A stretch of DNA of 64,000 bases from Lentzea nigeriaca (lineage in GTDB: Bacteria; Actinomycetota; Actinomycetes; Mycobacteriales; Pseudonocardiaceae): positions 124,001 to 188,000 of the forward strand of contig NZ_JAFBCX010000013.1 of the NCBI RefSeq assembly GCF_016907955.1. Reading direction: 5' to 3'. The notes beneath the pieces are model-generated. The model did not search any database. It was given only the letters and a program-made list of their open reading frames with translations, and had not been told where the DNA came from. The number at the start of each line of letters is the position of its first letter. Position 1 is the stretch's first letter. The position numbers and the translations under genes are program-made. Positions 1 to 9,308 of this stretch are shown here, in pieces.

Positions 1-58
1 GCGTCATGGCGTTCTCCGGCAGACGGCGCGCGTTCCTCTCCTGATCGAAAGGCACACC

Positions 59-1498
59 ATGTTGTTGCGACGAACCCTGCTCGCCGCCGCGGTGCTCTCG
101 CTGACCGCGGGATGTTTCGCCGGCAGCCAGGCGGAAGGCCCGGCGCGGTTGCGCGTCACGCTGCCGTTCGCGCCCGTGCAGTCGTTGTCGCCGTGGGGAG
201 ACGACGGCGTCACGCTCACCCGGCTCGGCATCGCGGAGACGCTCGTGCGGCTCGACGCCGACGGCAAGCCCCAGCCGCTGCTGGCCGAGAGCTGGACGCG
301 CAAGTCGCCGACGACATGGTCGTTCCGTGTGCGCGGCGGCGTGAAGTTCCACGACGGCACCGCACTCACCGCCGCGGCCGCCGCCGACGCGCTCAACCGG
401 GCAGCGGCGGCGAGCCCGGTGCCGCGCGCGATCAAGGGCGTCGGCGTGAGCGCGAAGGCCGCCGGTGACCTCGACCTCGAGGTGAGCACGGTCGCGCCCG
501 ATCCCACGCTGCCGCAACGACTTTCGTCGGCGAACCTCGTCGTGCTCTCCCCCGCCGCCTACCAGGGCGAACGGGTGAGCCCGGTGAAGGCGGGCACCGG
601 GCCGTTCGTGCTGCCGGACCTGAACGTGACGGCGGGCGCGACGCTCAGCCGGTTCGACGGGTACTGGGACGGCGTTCCCGCACTGTCCGGTGTGGACGTT
701 CGGTTCGTGCCCGACGGCAACACCCGTGCCGCCGCGTTGCGCGCGGGCGAGGTCGACGTCGCCACCACCGTGCCGATCAGCGGGCTCGCCAACGTCACCG
801 CGGCGGAGGTGCCGCTGCCGAGGACGGTGTCGGTGCTGCTCAACACCGCCAAGCCGCCGTTCGCGGACCCGAGGTTGCGCGCGGCGGTGCGGGAGGCGGT
901 CGACCCGGCCGCTTTGGCGAAGGGTGTCTACGAGGGCCACGCCGACCCAGCCACGGGGGTCTTCCGGGGCACGGCGCCGCGCCAGATCACGCCCACCGGT
1001 GCGACCGCGGGCGGCCAGAAGATCACCCTGGCCACCTGGAGCGACCGGCCGGAGCTGCCGGGCGTCGTCACTGCCGTCGCCGAGTCGTTGCGCGGCAAGG
1101 GTTTCGAGGTCGAGCAGGTGGTGCGCAAGTACAGCCAGCTCGAACCCGACCTGCTCGCGGGCAACTTCGACGCCGTGATCTTCTCCCGCTCGTACGCGAT
1201 GGACAGCGGTGACCTGGCCGCGAACCTGAGCCTCGACTTCAGCTGCTCCGGCGGTTTCAACCTGGTGAAGGTGTGTGATCCGGCGCTGGACACCGCCATC
1301 GGCCAGGCGCTGGCCCTCGATGACGTCACCGCCCGCCGGACCGCGTCGATGCGGGCCCAGGACGCCGTTCTCACGACCAACGCGGTGGTGCCGCTGGTGC
1401 ACGAGCGCACCATGATCGGGCGTTCGGGCGCGGTCAGCGGGCTGTCCACCGACCCGTACGAGCGTCTGCTGATCACCGGCAAGACCCGCATGTCATGA
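59..1498 (+). CDS. ABC transporter solute-binding lipoprotein, family 5 (SBP_bac_5; peptide/nickel/oligosaccharide type)
   Basis: The 479-residue product begins with a short basic N-terminus, a hydrophobic stretch and a lipobox (LTAGC, Cys19), so it should be a lipid-anchored extracellular binding protein. The body has family-5 features: an early SLSPWGDDG segment, the LAESWT...W.FRVRGGVKFHDGT block (about residues 79-105) and the TGPFVL block near residue 180. Family members capture peptides, nickel chelates or oligosaccharides and deliver them to a DppB/DppC-type permease. A GAAAGG Shine-Dalgarno sits ahead of the ATG. The stop overlaps the next start as ATGA, so it is translationally coupled to the fused permease. 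No ATPase gene follows inside the window; one may lie upstream of base 1. The substrate cannot be told from sequence. Confidence 0.85.
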   Translation: MLLRRTLLAAAVLSLTAGCFAGSQAEGPARLRVTLPFAPVQSLSPWGDDGVTLTRLGIAETLVRLDADGKPQPLLAESWTRKSPTTWSFRVRGGVKFHDGTALTAAAAADALNRAAAASPVPRAIKGVGVSAKAAGDLDLEVSTVAPDPTLPQRLSSANLVVLSPAAYQGERVSPVKAGTGPFVLPDLNVTAGATLSRFDGYWDGVPALSGVDVRFVPDGNTRAAALRAGEVDVATTVPISGLANVTAAEVPLPRTVSVLLNTAKPPFADPRLRAAVREAVDPAALAKGVYEGHADPATGVFRGTAPRQITPTGATAGGQKITLATWSDRPELPGVVTAVAESLRGKGFEVEQVVRKYSQLEPDLLAGNFDAVIFSRSYAMDSGDLAANLSLDFSCSGGFNLVKVCDPALDTAIGQALALDDVTARRTASMRAQDAVLTTNAVVPLVHERTMIGRSGAVSGLSTDPYERLLITGKTRMS

Positions 1499-3183
1499 GA
1501 GTGCTCGGACGGCTCTGCGCGCTGCTCGCCCTCACCGCGGTGATCGGCCTGCTGCCACTGGTGGCTGGCAGGGATCCGGCACTCGCGGTGCTGCGGGCGC
1601 GTTCCGCCGATCGGGAGCCCGACGCCGAGGCGATCGCGTCGGTGCGGCGCGAACTCGGTCTGGACGGCGGGCCGTTCGAGCTGCTCGGCCGCTGGTCCGG
1701 CCGGGCGCTGCACGGTGATCTCGGCACCTCGTGGGTGTCCGGTGAGCCGGTGACCGCTCCACTGGGAGCGGCCATCGGCGTCTCGGTCACGCTGACGGCG
1801 CTCGCGGCGGTGGTCGCGCTCCTCGTGATGACCGCGCTGGTCGGCCGCCCGTTCGTGCTCGGCTTGCGCGGCAGGTCTCCTTCGAGCCGCGCGGGCCTCG
1901 CGGCCGTGCTCGCCGCACTGCCGGAGTTCCTCATCGGCTCGGTGCTGCTGCTGGTGGTGTCCGTGCGGCTGGGCTGGCTTCCGACGTCGGGCTGGCGCGA
2001 CCTCAGCTACGCCGTGCTGCCCTCCATCGCCCTGGGCACACCGGCGGGCGCGGTGCTGGCCGTCGTCGCCGGTGACGCCCTGCGCGACGCCGTCGCCGCA
2101 CCCTGGCTGCGCTCGTGGACGGCCGCGGGTTTCGGCGCACGCACGATCGCGCTGGCCGTGCTGCGCCGCGCGGGGTCCGTGGTGACCGGCCAGCTCGGCA
2201 TCGTCGTGGCGGGCATGTTCGGCAGCGCCGCCACGGTCGAGGTGGTGTTCGGCGTGCCGGGCCTGGGCAGGCTCGCGGTGGACGCGGCGCTGGCGCAGGA
2301 CGTGCCGGTGGTCCAGGCGTGCGTGCTGGTGATCCTTCTCACGGGTGCCGCGGCGGGCGCGATCGGGGCGCTGGCGCAACGGTTGCTGCTCGGCCCGGCG
2401 CTCACCGACGGGGCGTTGGAGTCCGCGGCTCCGCGCCCGGTGGTGTCCGGCCGGTTGGGTCTGGTCCTGCCTGCCGCGGCTGTGGTTTCGGTCGTACTGT
2501 GGGGAATCTGGCGCGATCCGTTCACAGTGGACCTTTCGGCGCGGCTGCTGCCTCCGTCCGCGGCACACCCGATGGGCACCGACGCGCTGGGCCGTGACCT
2601 GCTCGCACGGGTCGCCCACGGCGCACTGCACACCGCCGTCCTGGCGACGGGAGTGACGGTCCTGGTCGTCGTGATCGCCCTGCTGGTCGGCATCGCGGGC
2701 CGGCGCGGCTCGGCGGCCGCGGACCTGGTGAACGCGCTGCCGACGGTGGTGGTCGCACTGGCCGTCGCCGCGACCGCGGGCCCTGGCTGGACGAGCGCCG
2801 TGATCGCGGTCGCCGCGGTGGCCTGGGCTCCCCCGGCCGCCCACGCCCGGTCACTGGCGCTGGAACAACGCGGCAGCGCCCACCTCACCGCCGCGCGGGC
2901 ACTGGGCGCGAGCACCCGGCACATCCTGCTCCGGCACGTGCTGCCCGCCGTCCTGCCTCCCGTGCTGCGCAACGCTTTCGTGCGCCTGCCCGCCATCGCA
3001 CTCGCACTCGCGTCGCTGGGCTACCTCGGGCTCGGTGCGCAGCCGCCCGAGCCCGAGTGGGGGCTCCTGCTGGCGGAGGGCATGCCGAACGTGGAGCGGG
3101 CGCCGTGGGTCGTGGTGTTCCCGGCGGCGGCACTGGTGACGCTCGGAGTCGGCGCCGTGGTGGCGGCGAGCCGGATGCGCTGA
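1495..3183 (+). CDS. Fused double ABC permease (DppB-DppC/NikB-NikC type in one chain)
   Basis: The 562-residue protein carries two binding-protein-dependent transport inner-membrane domains in tandem. The first half (about 1-300) has the N-terminal helix and an EAA-like loop around residue 210 (AAGFGARTIALAV). The second half (about 320-562) has its own helices and an EAA loop around residue 467 (ALGASTRHILLRH). In Opp/Dpp/Nik systems these two domains are normally separate genes of about 310 and 280 residues, so the length and order are explained by a gene fusion. It overlaps the binding-protein gene by 4 bp. It should form the whole membrane channel, but the partner ATPases are not next to it. 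The start is fixed by the ATGA overlap. Confidence 0.85.
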   Translation: MRVLGRLCALLALTAVIGLLPLVAGRDPALAVLRARSADREPDAEAIASVRRELGLDGGPFELLGRWSGRALHGDLGTSWVSGEPVTAPLGAAIGVSVTLTALAAVVALLVMTALVGRPFVLGLRGRSPSSRAGLAAVLAALPEFLIGSVLLLVVSVRLGWLPTSGWRDLSYAVLPSIALGTPAGAVLAVVAGDALRDAVAAPWLRSWTAAGFGARTIALAVLRRAGSVVTGQLGIVVAGMFGSAATVEVVFGVPGLGRLAVDAALAQDVPVVQACVLVILLTGAAAGAIGALAQRLLLGPALTDGALESAAPRPVVSGRLGLVLPAAAVVSVVLWGIWRDPFTVDLSARLLPPSAAHPMGTDALGRDLLARVAHGALHTAVLATGVTVLVVVIALLVGIAGRRGSAAADLVNALPTVVVALAVAATAGPGWTSAVIAVAAVAWAPPAAHARSLALEQRGSAHLTAARALGASTRHILLRHVLPAVLPPVLRNAFVRLPAIALALASLGYLGLGAQPPEPEWGLLLAEGMPNVERAPWVVVFPAAALVTLGVGAVVAASRMR

Positions 3184-3185
3184 CG

Positions 3186-4085
3186 TCAGGCCACCGCGTC
3201 CGCGAACAACGCCGCCCTCAACAGCTGAGCCCCGTGCCCACCGGCCGGATCCCATCCGGTGATCTTCGCGATGCGCTGCAACCGGTAGTCCATCGTGCTG
3301 CGGTGGACGAACAGGTCGCGGGCCGCCTGGTTGCGGTTGAAGTCCGCGTGGACGAGCGCGACCAGCGTCTCCCACAGGACCTGGTTCTCGCGCACCGGCC
3401 TGATGATCTCGGCCAGCCGGCCGGCGACCTGGGCGTTGGACGCGATCGCCTGCTCCACCAGCACGTCGGTCAGCGCGTAGGTGCCGGCGGGCCGGCATCC
3501 GGCCGCCACCAGGCGCAGCACCTCGGTGGCCTCGGTGTAGGCGTCCTCGAGCTCGGCCACGGGGCGCCTGGCGGTGGCGACCCACCTGGTGCCGCCCATC
3601 AGCCGAGTCGTGATCTTGTCCAGCAGGTCGGTGTCGCGGTCGGGGACCAGCAGCACGAGGAGGCCGGATCTCGTCGTGCGGAGGACGCCGTGCAGGTCGA
3701 GCTCCTGCAGCCGCACGTCCCGCTGCTCGGAGATCACCACCACGTAGCCGGGTGCGAGCCGCCCCAGCACGCCGTGCGGGACCGCCTTGCCGTCGATCAG
3801 GTCGGCGGCGAGGTCACCGGACGGCGGCAGCGCGGCGGTGCAGCTGAGCCCGTCGAGGAAGTCCTCGAGCAGCTGGGCACCGGCGCGGGCGAGCTGGAGC
3901 AGCTCGGGGTCGTCCGCCGCGGCCGCGCACAACAGCTCGGTCAGACCGGCAGGCCTGGTGCCCGACCACTGCTCACCTGCCGCCCGGACCTTCGCACGGA
4001 ACTCGGCGAACCGATGTTCGTGCTCGCCCACCACGCGCAGGTTGAGCGCGGGGTCGGCCTCCCAGTCCGGTGAGGTGTTCGGCAT
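3186..4085 (-). CDS. PucR/CdaR-family transcriptional regulator
   Basis: The C-terminal 60 residues form a PucR-type helix-turn-helix: LVHADFNRNQAARDLFVHR followed by STMDYRLQRIAKITG, the hallmark of the PucR_2/CdaR family, in which the HTH is at the C-terminus. The N-terminal 230 residues have no clear enzymatic motif and are typical of the variable GGDEF-like/sensor part of the family. The ATG at 4085 is preferred; an in-frame GTG at 4118 would add 11 residues and neither has a strong Shine-Dalgarno. The gene is convergent with the preceding transporter operon (2 bp gap). Family members often control purine, sugar-acid or nitrogen catabolism, but the target here is unknown. Confidence 0.75.
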   Translation of the reverse strand: MPNTSPDWEADPALNLRVVGEHEHRFAEFRAKVRAAGEQWSGTRPAGLTELLCAAAADDPELLQLARAGAQLLEDFLDGLSCTAALPPSGDLAADLIDGKAVPHGVLGRLAPGYVVVISEQRDVRLQELDLHGVLRTTRSGLLVLLVPDRDTDLLDKITTRLMGGTRWVATARRPVAELEDAYTEATEVLRLVAAGCRPAGTYALTDVLVEQAIASNAQVAGRLAEIIRPVRENQVLWETLVALVHADFNRNQAARDLFVHRSTMDYRLQRIAKITGWDPAGGHGAQLLRAALFADAVA

Positions 4086-4287
4086 GGCCACATCCGCAGT
4101 TTTGATGCGCACGTTCACAACGTCAACATGCCATGCGTTAAATCACCAGCAAAGTGCCGTCTCAATTCGTTTCCACCACAACTGTGAGGTGCATTTCATT
4201 AGCGGCAACGCATGGTATTGCGATCTCTTGACCCCTCAGATAAGGAAGGTTTGTTAACGTAAACAATCCGATTGCCGACGCAACAAC

Positions 4288-4962
4288 TCAGTTGCTGCTG
4301 CTGATGCTCGCGACCAGGTTGATCGTGGTCGCGAGCAGGCCGGTGCCGAAGAGATACGAGAACAACGCGTGCCGCAGCGCCGTGCGGCGGATCTCGCTCG
4401 TGGAGAGGGAAGTGTCGGACACCTGGAACGTCATCCCGATGCTGAACGCGACGTACGCGAAGTCCCCATAGTCTGGCGGGTCCGGCTGGTTGAAGTCGAT
4501 ACCGCCGTCGACGTCGTGGTAATAGAGCCGGGCGTAACGCAGTGTGAAGATCGTGTGCACGACAGTCCATGACAACACCACGGACTGCACACCGAGTCCC
4601 ACGCGCAAAAGTTCTGACGTGCCAGAGGTTTCGGCCGCACGAGCGAGCACGAAACCGACGGACACGAGGCTCGCGACCGCCGCGAGCAGCAACACGATTT
4701 CGGCGACAGCGCGTGTGGGGTCGTTGCGCACGGCGTGCCGCGCGGTCTCCTCCGCGTCCATCGGCCAGATCAGGACCCACACCCAGGTCAGGTAGACCAG
4801 CGTCGCCACGTTCCAGCCGACGAGCGGCCCGAACTCGGCGTGACCGGTGAGCGAGACCACGAGGCCGGCCGTGACCCCGGCGGCGAGCACCGTCGCGAAC
4901 TTCGTCCTCGCCAGGACGTAGCCGTCGTCGGACGGCGGGCGGACCGGGAGATCATCTGGCAT
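4288..4962 (-). CDS. DUF1345 family membrane protein
   Basis: The 224-residue product has about five hydrophobic segments and the DUF1345 pattern: a charged loop after the second helix ([16 protein letters not shown]), a long-helix [13 protein letters not shown] segment, the acidic [18 protein letters not shown] block and a final [13 protein letters not shown]...[11 protein letters not shown] part. The open frame runs further upstream, but the ATG at 4962 ([15 protein letters not shown]) gives a family-like length and the extra 54 residues lack any resemblance to the family. Function of DUF1345 proteins is unknown. It stands alone, with an AT-richer 200-bp gap on its 3' side containing nothing recognisable. 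Confidence 0.75.
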   Translation of the reverse strand: MPDDLPVRPPSDDGYVLARTKFATVLAAGVTAGLVVSLTGHAEFGPLVGWNVATLVYLTWVWVLIWPMDAEETARHAVRNDPTRAVAEIVLLLAAVASLVSVGFVLARAAETSGTSELLRVGLGVQSVVLSWTVVHTIFTLRYARLYYHDVDGGIDFNQPDPPDYGDFAYVAFSIGMTFQVSDTSLSTSEIRRTALRHALFSYLFGTGLLATTINLVASISSSN

Positions 4963-5174
4963 GAGACCCGAAGGTACGACATGTCGGTCAGCTCCGCCGC
5001 GACCCGCCCGCCCCAGGATGCAGCTCCGGCACGGCGCCACGGACGACGTGCTGAGGTACCGAACTTCGGGGAGGAGGTTCGGCGTACCGGTCGCCCACTC
5101 GACCTTCGCGTCGCGCACCGGCACAACGCGTTGCCGTTCCAGGACGACACCGCGATCGCCGACGGCAGTCGCGG

Positions 5175-5903
5175 TCAGTGACCGAACTCCCGCAACAACC
5201 CCGAGTACCGCTTCGGCGGCGGGACCGCGAACTCGTCCCGCTTGCCGGTGCGCAACCCCATCTCCACCAACGCCTGCACGGTGAGCACGGCGGACTGGAC
5301 GCCGTCGACCACCGGCACGCCGATCGCCGCCGAGATCACCGGTGCCCAGTCCGTCATGCCCGCGCAGCCGAGCACCACCGCGTCCGCGCCGTCCTCCTCG
5401 ACGGCGCGGGCGCAGGCGGTCGTGACGACGTCGAGAGCGCCCGGATCCCGGTCGAGCTCCAGCACCGGGATGTCACAGGCGTGCACGCCCCGGCACAGCC
5501 CGCGCACGCCGTACCGCTCGGCCAGCTCCCACGCCCGGCCGCGGGTGCGCGACAGCGTGGTCACCACGGTGAAGCCCCGTCCCAGGTACGCGGCCGTGCG
5601 CATGGCCGCTTCGGCGATCCCGACCACAGGTCCCCTGGCCAGCTCCCGCGCGGCGTCGAGTCCGGGGTCGCCGAAGCACGCGACGACGTAACCGTCCACA
5701 CCGGACACTTCGCCGTCGGCGATCTCCTGCAGCAAACCCGGAACGCTCAACGCCTCGTCGTAGTGGCTCTCGATCGACTCCGGCCCCATCTGCGGGCTGA
5801 CCGCCACGACGGTCGTACCCGCAGCGGCGACGGCCTTGGCGGACCGTTCCACCAGCGCGGTCATGTCCGCGCTGGTGTTCGGGTTCACCACCTTGACGAT
5901 CAC
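5175..5903 (-). CDS. Asp/Glu/hydantoin racemase family protein (allantoin or hydantoin racemase)
   Basis: The 242-residue protein has the N-terminal VVNPNTS signature of hydantoin/allantoin racemases and the two catalytic cysteines expected of this cofactor-independent superfamily: Cys76 in ACFGDPGL and Cys180 in LGCAGMTD. Members interconvert D and L forms of 5-substituted hydantoins or allantoin through a two-base mechanism in the cytosol. The start overlaps the stop of the upstream NCS1 permease gene (ATGA), so the two are translationally coupled. A GntR regulator sits at the head of the cluster. No hydantoinase or carbamoylase is present in the window, so the racemase would have to feed an enzyme encoded elsewhere. 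Confidence 0.85.
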   Translation of the reverse strand: MIVKVVNPNTSADMTALVERSAKAVAAAGTTVVAVSPQMGPESIESHYDEALSVPGLLQEIADGEVSGVDGYVVACFGDPGLDAARELARGPVVGIAEAAMRTAAYLGRGFTVVTTLSRTRGRAWELAERYGVRGLCRGVHACDIPVLELDRDPGALDVVTTACARAVEEDGADAVVLGCAGMTDWAPVISAAIGVPVVDGVQSAVLTVQALVEMGLRTGKRDEFAVPPPKRYSGLLREFGH

Positions 5904-7345
5904 CGAGCGCGCCTCGACGCCAGCGTGTGCACCACCAGGCCGACTGCCATGCCGATGAACCAGCTGTACTGCGCGGCGGGCGCCAGTGCGGAGATCAGGA
6001 CCGGGGCCACGGCGACGACCGCGCCGGCGGCGGTGGCGGCGATCGCCTTCGGGTTGTAGCCCTTGCGGTAGTGGTAGCGGCCGTCCGGCGACAGCGTGAA
6101 CAGGTCGTCCACCACCACCTTCTGCTTGCGCACCAGGTAGTAGTCCGCGATCAGCACGCCGAACAGCGGACCGATGAACGCGCCGAGCACCTCCAGCGTG
6201 TAGTGGATGACCTCAGGGCTGTTGTAGAGGTTCCACGGCGTGATGAGGACCGACCCGACGGCGGCGATCATGCCGCCCGCGCGCCAGCTGATCTTCTGCG
6301 GGCTGACGTTGGAGAAGTCGAACGCGGGCGAGATGAAGTTCGCGACGATGTTGATCCCGATCGTCGCGATGGTGAACGTCAGCGCGCCCAGCACGATCGC
6401 GAACGTGCTGTCGACGCGCGCGACCGTCTCGACCGGGTCGGTGATGAGCTCGCCGAACACCGGCAGCGTCAGCGACGTCGTCATGACCACCAGCACCGAG
6501 AACACCAGGAAGTTCACCGGCAGGCCGAGCAGGTTGCCCCGCTTGACCGCGGCGAACGAGCGGCCGTAACGGGAGAAGTCGCCGAAGTTCAGCATCGGGC
6601 CGGAGAAGTACGACACCACCAGGGCGATCGCGCCGAGCATCACGGGCACCGACGCGAGACCGGTGAGGCGGACCTCGCCGAGGCTCAGGTCGATCGCGCT
6701 CCAGCCCGCCCGGTAGATCAGGTAGCCGGTGAGCAGGAACATCACCACGTACACGGCGGGACCGCAGAAGTCGATGAACCGGCGGATCGTCTCCATACCG
6801 GTCCAGAACACCGCCGCCTGCACGAGCCACAGCAGCGCGAACGAGCCCCAGCCGAGCAACGGCAGCCCGAGGAACCCGTACTGCTGCACGTCCGCGTACG
6901 GCATGAGCGCCGGGAAGAGCTTGAGCAGCACCACGTTCAGCGCCGCGGACGCGAGGTAGGTCTGGATGCCGTACCACGCCACCGCGATGAGGCCGCGGAT
7001 GATCGCCGGGACGTTGGCGCCCAGCACACCGAACGACGCCCGGCAGATGACCGGGTACGGCACACCGGTGACCTGGCTGGGTTTCGCGACGAGGTTGCAG
7101 AAGACGTTCACGATGCCGATGCCGATGAGCAGCGCCAGCAGCACCTGCCAGCTGGACAGCCCGAGCATGAACAGGCTGCCTGCGGTCACGTAGCCGCCGA
7201 CACTGTGCACATCGGACATCCAGAACGCGAAGATGTTGTAGGAGCCCCAGGTCTGGTTCTTCAGCGGCGCCAGGTCCTCGTTGGTGAGGCGTGGTTCGTA
7301 CTGGGCTGTGGCGCCGATCGCCGGGCGGGCGACAGTATCGGTCAT
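5900..7345 (-). CDS. NCS1-family nucleobase/hydantoin/allantoin:cation symporter
   Basis: The 481-residue protein has about 12 transmembrane helices. It matches the NCS1 (Mhp1/PucI/FurD) family: the TM1 block WGSYNIFAFWMSDVHSVGGY, the TM2-TM3 PVICRASFGVLGANVPA region and AVAWYGIQTYLAS in TM3, which carries the Trp and Gln that line the hydantoin site in Mhp1. The ATG at 7345 is chosen because a GAGGAG Shine-Dalgarno lies 6 nt upstream; a GTG immediately before it is too close. It is followed by the racemase with a 4-bp overlap. Expected role: uptake of a hydantoin, allantoin or pyrimidine-like ring that the racemase then acts on. Confidence 0.88.
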   Translation of the reverse strand: MTDTVARPAIGATAQYEPRLTNEDLAPLKNQTWGSYNIFAFWMSDVHSVGGYVTAGSLFMLGLSSWQVLLALLIGIGIVNVFCNLVAKPSQVTGVPYPVICRASFGVLGANVPAIIRGLIAVAWYGIQTYLASAALNVVLLKLFPALMPYADVQQYGFLGLPLLGWGSFALLWLVQAAVFWTGMETIRRFIDFCGPAVYVVMFLLTGYLIYRAGWSAIDLSLGEVRLTGLASVPVMLGAIALVVSYFSGPMLNFGDFSRYGRSFAAVKRGNLLGLPVNFLVFSVLVVMTTSLTLPVFGELITDPVETVARVDSTFAIVLGALTFTIATIGINIVANFISPAFDFSNVSPQKISWRAGGMIAAVGSVLITPWNLYNSPEVIHYTLEVLGAFIGPLFGVLIADYYLVRKQKVVVDDLFTLSPDGRYHYRKGYNPKAIAATAAGAVVAVAPVLISALAPAAQYSWFIGMAVGLVVHTLASRRAR

Positions 7346-7440
7346 CACCGACTCCTCGTGACCTCGGATGTGGGTGCGAGCAGCCTGGTCCGGCAGTGTT
7401 ACGCCCTAATGACGCGAACCGTATATCTTCCCCGTCGCGC

Positions 7441-8193
7441 TCAGTCGGAGTCGACGAACAACCCTGTGTGACGAGGCAATGCGGCGAGTGACGCCCGCAG
7501 CCTGCCGTGGTGCGCCCGCGCCGCGGCCACCAGCCTGTCCACGTCCCGCGCCAGGAACGCCGCGAGCATCTCCTCGTGGTCGCGGTGCATCTCGACCTTC
7601 GCGCCGTCGGGCACGTGGGCCATGGGCTGCACCGGTTCGGTGGTGTTCCACGCCGACTCCAGCATGGCCATCAACCGGTGCATCCCGCACGGCCGTACCA
7701 GCGCCAGGTGGAACCGCCTGCTGTCGCGATGGTATGCGCGCACGTCGTGGGCGGCGATGGCCTGGCCGAGAGCCTCGTGCGTGGCGGTCGCCTCCAGGTC
7801 GTCCTGCTCGGTCGCCGAGGCCACCGCGGCGGTCAGTGCCGCCACCTCCAGCACCTCGCGCACCACGTACAACTCGTGCAGCTCACGGGTCGTCAGCCGG
7901 GCGACGTGATAGCCGAGGTTGGGCCGGTGCTCGACCAGTCCCTCGCCGATCAGCGTCTTCAACGCCTCACGCACGGGGATGCGGCTCACCCCGAACACCT
8001 GTGCGACCTCGTCGAGCGGGATCGGCGTGCCCGGCGGCACCTCACCGTCGAGCAGGCACCGGCGCAGTTCCTCGAGGATCGACGCCTGGGAACCACCCGG
8101 CTGGTCGCTCACCAGCCGGGCGATCAGCGCAGAACGTTTCCGCGGGCCCGCCACGTCCAGCAGCCTATGCCACGAACGGGCAGCAGACGCCAC
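7441..8193 (-). CDS. GntR-family (FadR/FCD subfamily) transcriptional regulator
   Basis: The N-terminal winged helix is clear: ILEELRRCLLDGEVPPGTPI followed by LDEVAQVFGVSRIPVREAL and a wing ending LVEHRPNLGYHVA. The C-terminal all-helical FCD domain has the metal/ligand histidines spaced as DSRRFHLALV and HRDHEEMLAAF. It lies directly upstream of, and in the same direction as, the NCS1 permease and racemase genes, so it most likely controls uptake and use of their substrate. The 95-bp gap to the permease contains a GATATAC element on the minus strand that could be a promoter -10. The GTG start at 8193 is uncertain; a GTG at 8154 is an alternative. Confidence 0.82.
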   Translation of the reverse strand: MASAARSWHRLLDVAGPRKRSALIARLVSDQPGGSQASILEELRRCLLDGEVPPGTPIPLDEVAQVFGVSRIPVREALKTLIGEGLVEHRPNLGYHVARLTTRELHELYVVREVLEVAALTAAVASATEQDDLEATATHEALGQAIAAHDVRAYHRDSRRFHLALVRPCGMHRLMAMLESAWNTTEPVQPMAHVPDGAKVEMHRDHEEMLAAFLARDVDRLVAAARAHHGRLRASLAALPRHTGLFVDSD

Positions 8194-8260
8194 TCCGGGT
8201 GGCCGCTGAGGCCACCTCCCAGCGGTTCCTTCGCAACCGAATAACCCCTAATGTTCAGGC

Positions 8261-9019
8261 ATGCCAAAGTGGAAAGCGCTCTCCCTGCTCCTGGCACTCC
8301 AACTCTCGGCGACGGCCACACCGGCCCTCGCCGACCACTCCCCCTCCTGCGCGCGCCCCGGCGTGCTGTTCTGCGAGAACTTCCAGTCCGTCCCGCTCGG
8401 CGGCGCCACCAGTCTCAACTGGGGAGTCGACACCAGCCACGGCACGCTGACCGTGGAGAAAGCCACGCGCGGCCAACGGGTTCTGCACGTGCACACCGAA
8501 CGCAACGGCCGGGCGTTCCTCCGGGTGGAGGACTTCGCGCCGCCCGGCAACAGCTTCTACGGACGCGTGCGGCTCAAGGCCAAAGCCTTCCCGCGCAAGC
8601 CGGACTGGGCCCACTACACCCTGATCGAGGCCACCGGCCAGGGCGCCGAGATCGTGCGGCCGCTCGGCGGGCAGTACGTGCCCACTGTGGACCGTCCGCT
8701 GTGGGGTGTCGGCGCCGACGGCGGGCCGACCGGCGACTGGACGAACTGGCGCGAGTCGGCCCCGTCCCGTGAGGACGTCTGGCAGTGCGTCGAGTGGCGG
8801 ATGGACGCCGCCGACAACCAGGTCGAGCTCTGGTTCGACGGCGTCCCGCAGCCGGATCTGACCGTGTCGACGCGCAACCACGGCGGAAACCCGGTGGACT
8901 TCGTGTTCCCGCGGTTCACCACGGTCAAGTTCGGCTGGCAGCTCTACCAGCCCAACGAGGGCGCCTACGACCTCTGGATGGACGACATCGCGCTCGCGAC
9001 CGACCGGATCGGCTGCTGA
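8261..9019 (+). CDS. Secreted jelly-roll protein, Cip1-like / polysaccharide-lyase-like
   Basis: The 252-residue product has a Sec signal peptide (LLLALQLSATATPALA, cleavage near residue 24). The mature part is rich in beta-strand motifs: PGVLFCENFQSVPLGG at the start, EWRMDAADNQVELWFDGVPQPD in the middle and a closing WMDDIALATDRIGC, a pattern typical of concanavalin-like sandwich proteins that cover a glycan chain. The overall plan resembles Cip1-like proteins of cellulolytic fungi and actinomycetes, some of which cleave glucuronan, but no catalytic residue can be assigned from sequence. Two cysteines near the N-terminus and one at the end may form disulfides. It opens the cell-wall island and is convergent with the expansin gene. 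Confidence 0.6.
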   Translation: MPKWKALSLLLALQLSATATPALADHSPSCARPGVLFCENFQSVPLGGATSLNWGVDTSHGTLTVEKATRGQRVLHVHTERNGRAFLRVEDFAPPGNSFYGRVRLKAKAFPRKPDWAHYTLIEATGQGAEIVRPLGGQYVPTVDRPLWGVGADGGPTGDWTNWRESAPSREDVWQCVEWRMDAADNQVELWFDGVPQPDLTVSTRNHGGNPVDFVFPRFTTVKFGWQLYQPNEGAYDLWMDDIALATDRIGC

Positions 9020-9023
9020 GGTC

Positions 9024-9260
9024 TCATCCGCAGACCACCCCGTCCAGCGTCGGTGAGAGGAACGGCGGGGTGCCGCCGCCATGGGTCGCGTTGTAGCCGA
9101 TGGTGGCGGTCCCGCCGGTGCCGAGAGCACCGTTCCAGGACGCGTTCCCGACCTCTACGAGATCGCCCTTGTCGATCCACGTGCCGTTCCAGCCCCGCGA
9201 CACCGTCACGCCCCGCGCGGAGAACGCGGACCCGCTGCCGTTGCGGCTCGTGTCGAATCA
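9024..9260 (-). pseudogene. CBM2 (family-2 cellulose-binding) C-terminal remnant, cut off from expansin
   Basis: Read in the same frame as the upstream expansin, positions 9257-9024 encode a CBM2 C-terminal half: GWNGTW, then VGNASWNGALGTGGTATIGY and a final DGVVCG with the terminal disulfide cysteine. The conserved Trp residues (GWN, SWNG) that face cellulose in CBM2 are present. Two TGA codons (9309-9311, which ends the expansin, and 9258-9260) separate it from the expansin, and the N-terminal half of the CBM2 is missing. Expansin-CBM2 fusions are common in actinomycetes, so this is best read as a lost C-terminal module. Whether it is ever translated is unknown. Confidence 0.65.
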
Positions 9261-9308
9261 CCGCGCGCAACGTGTGCGGGACCGCCTGGTCGAACGTCGA
9301 CCGACCAC

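Noticed and set aside
928-2844. Long minus-strand open frame of 638 codons opposite the permease gene
   Set aside because: It is the high-G+C antisense shadow of the fused permease: low-complexity Arg/Gly/His composition, no family motif, no ribosome site.
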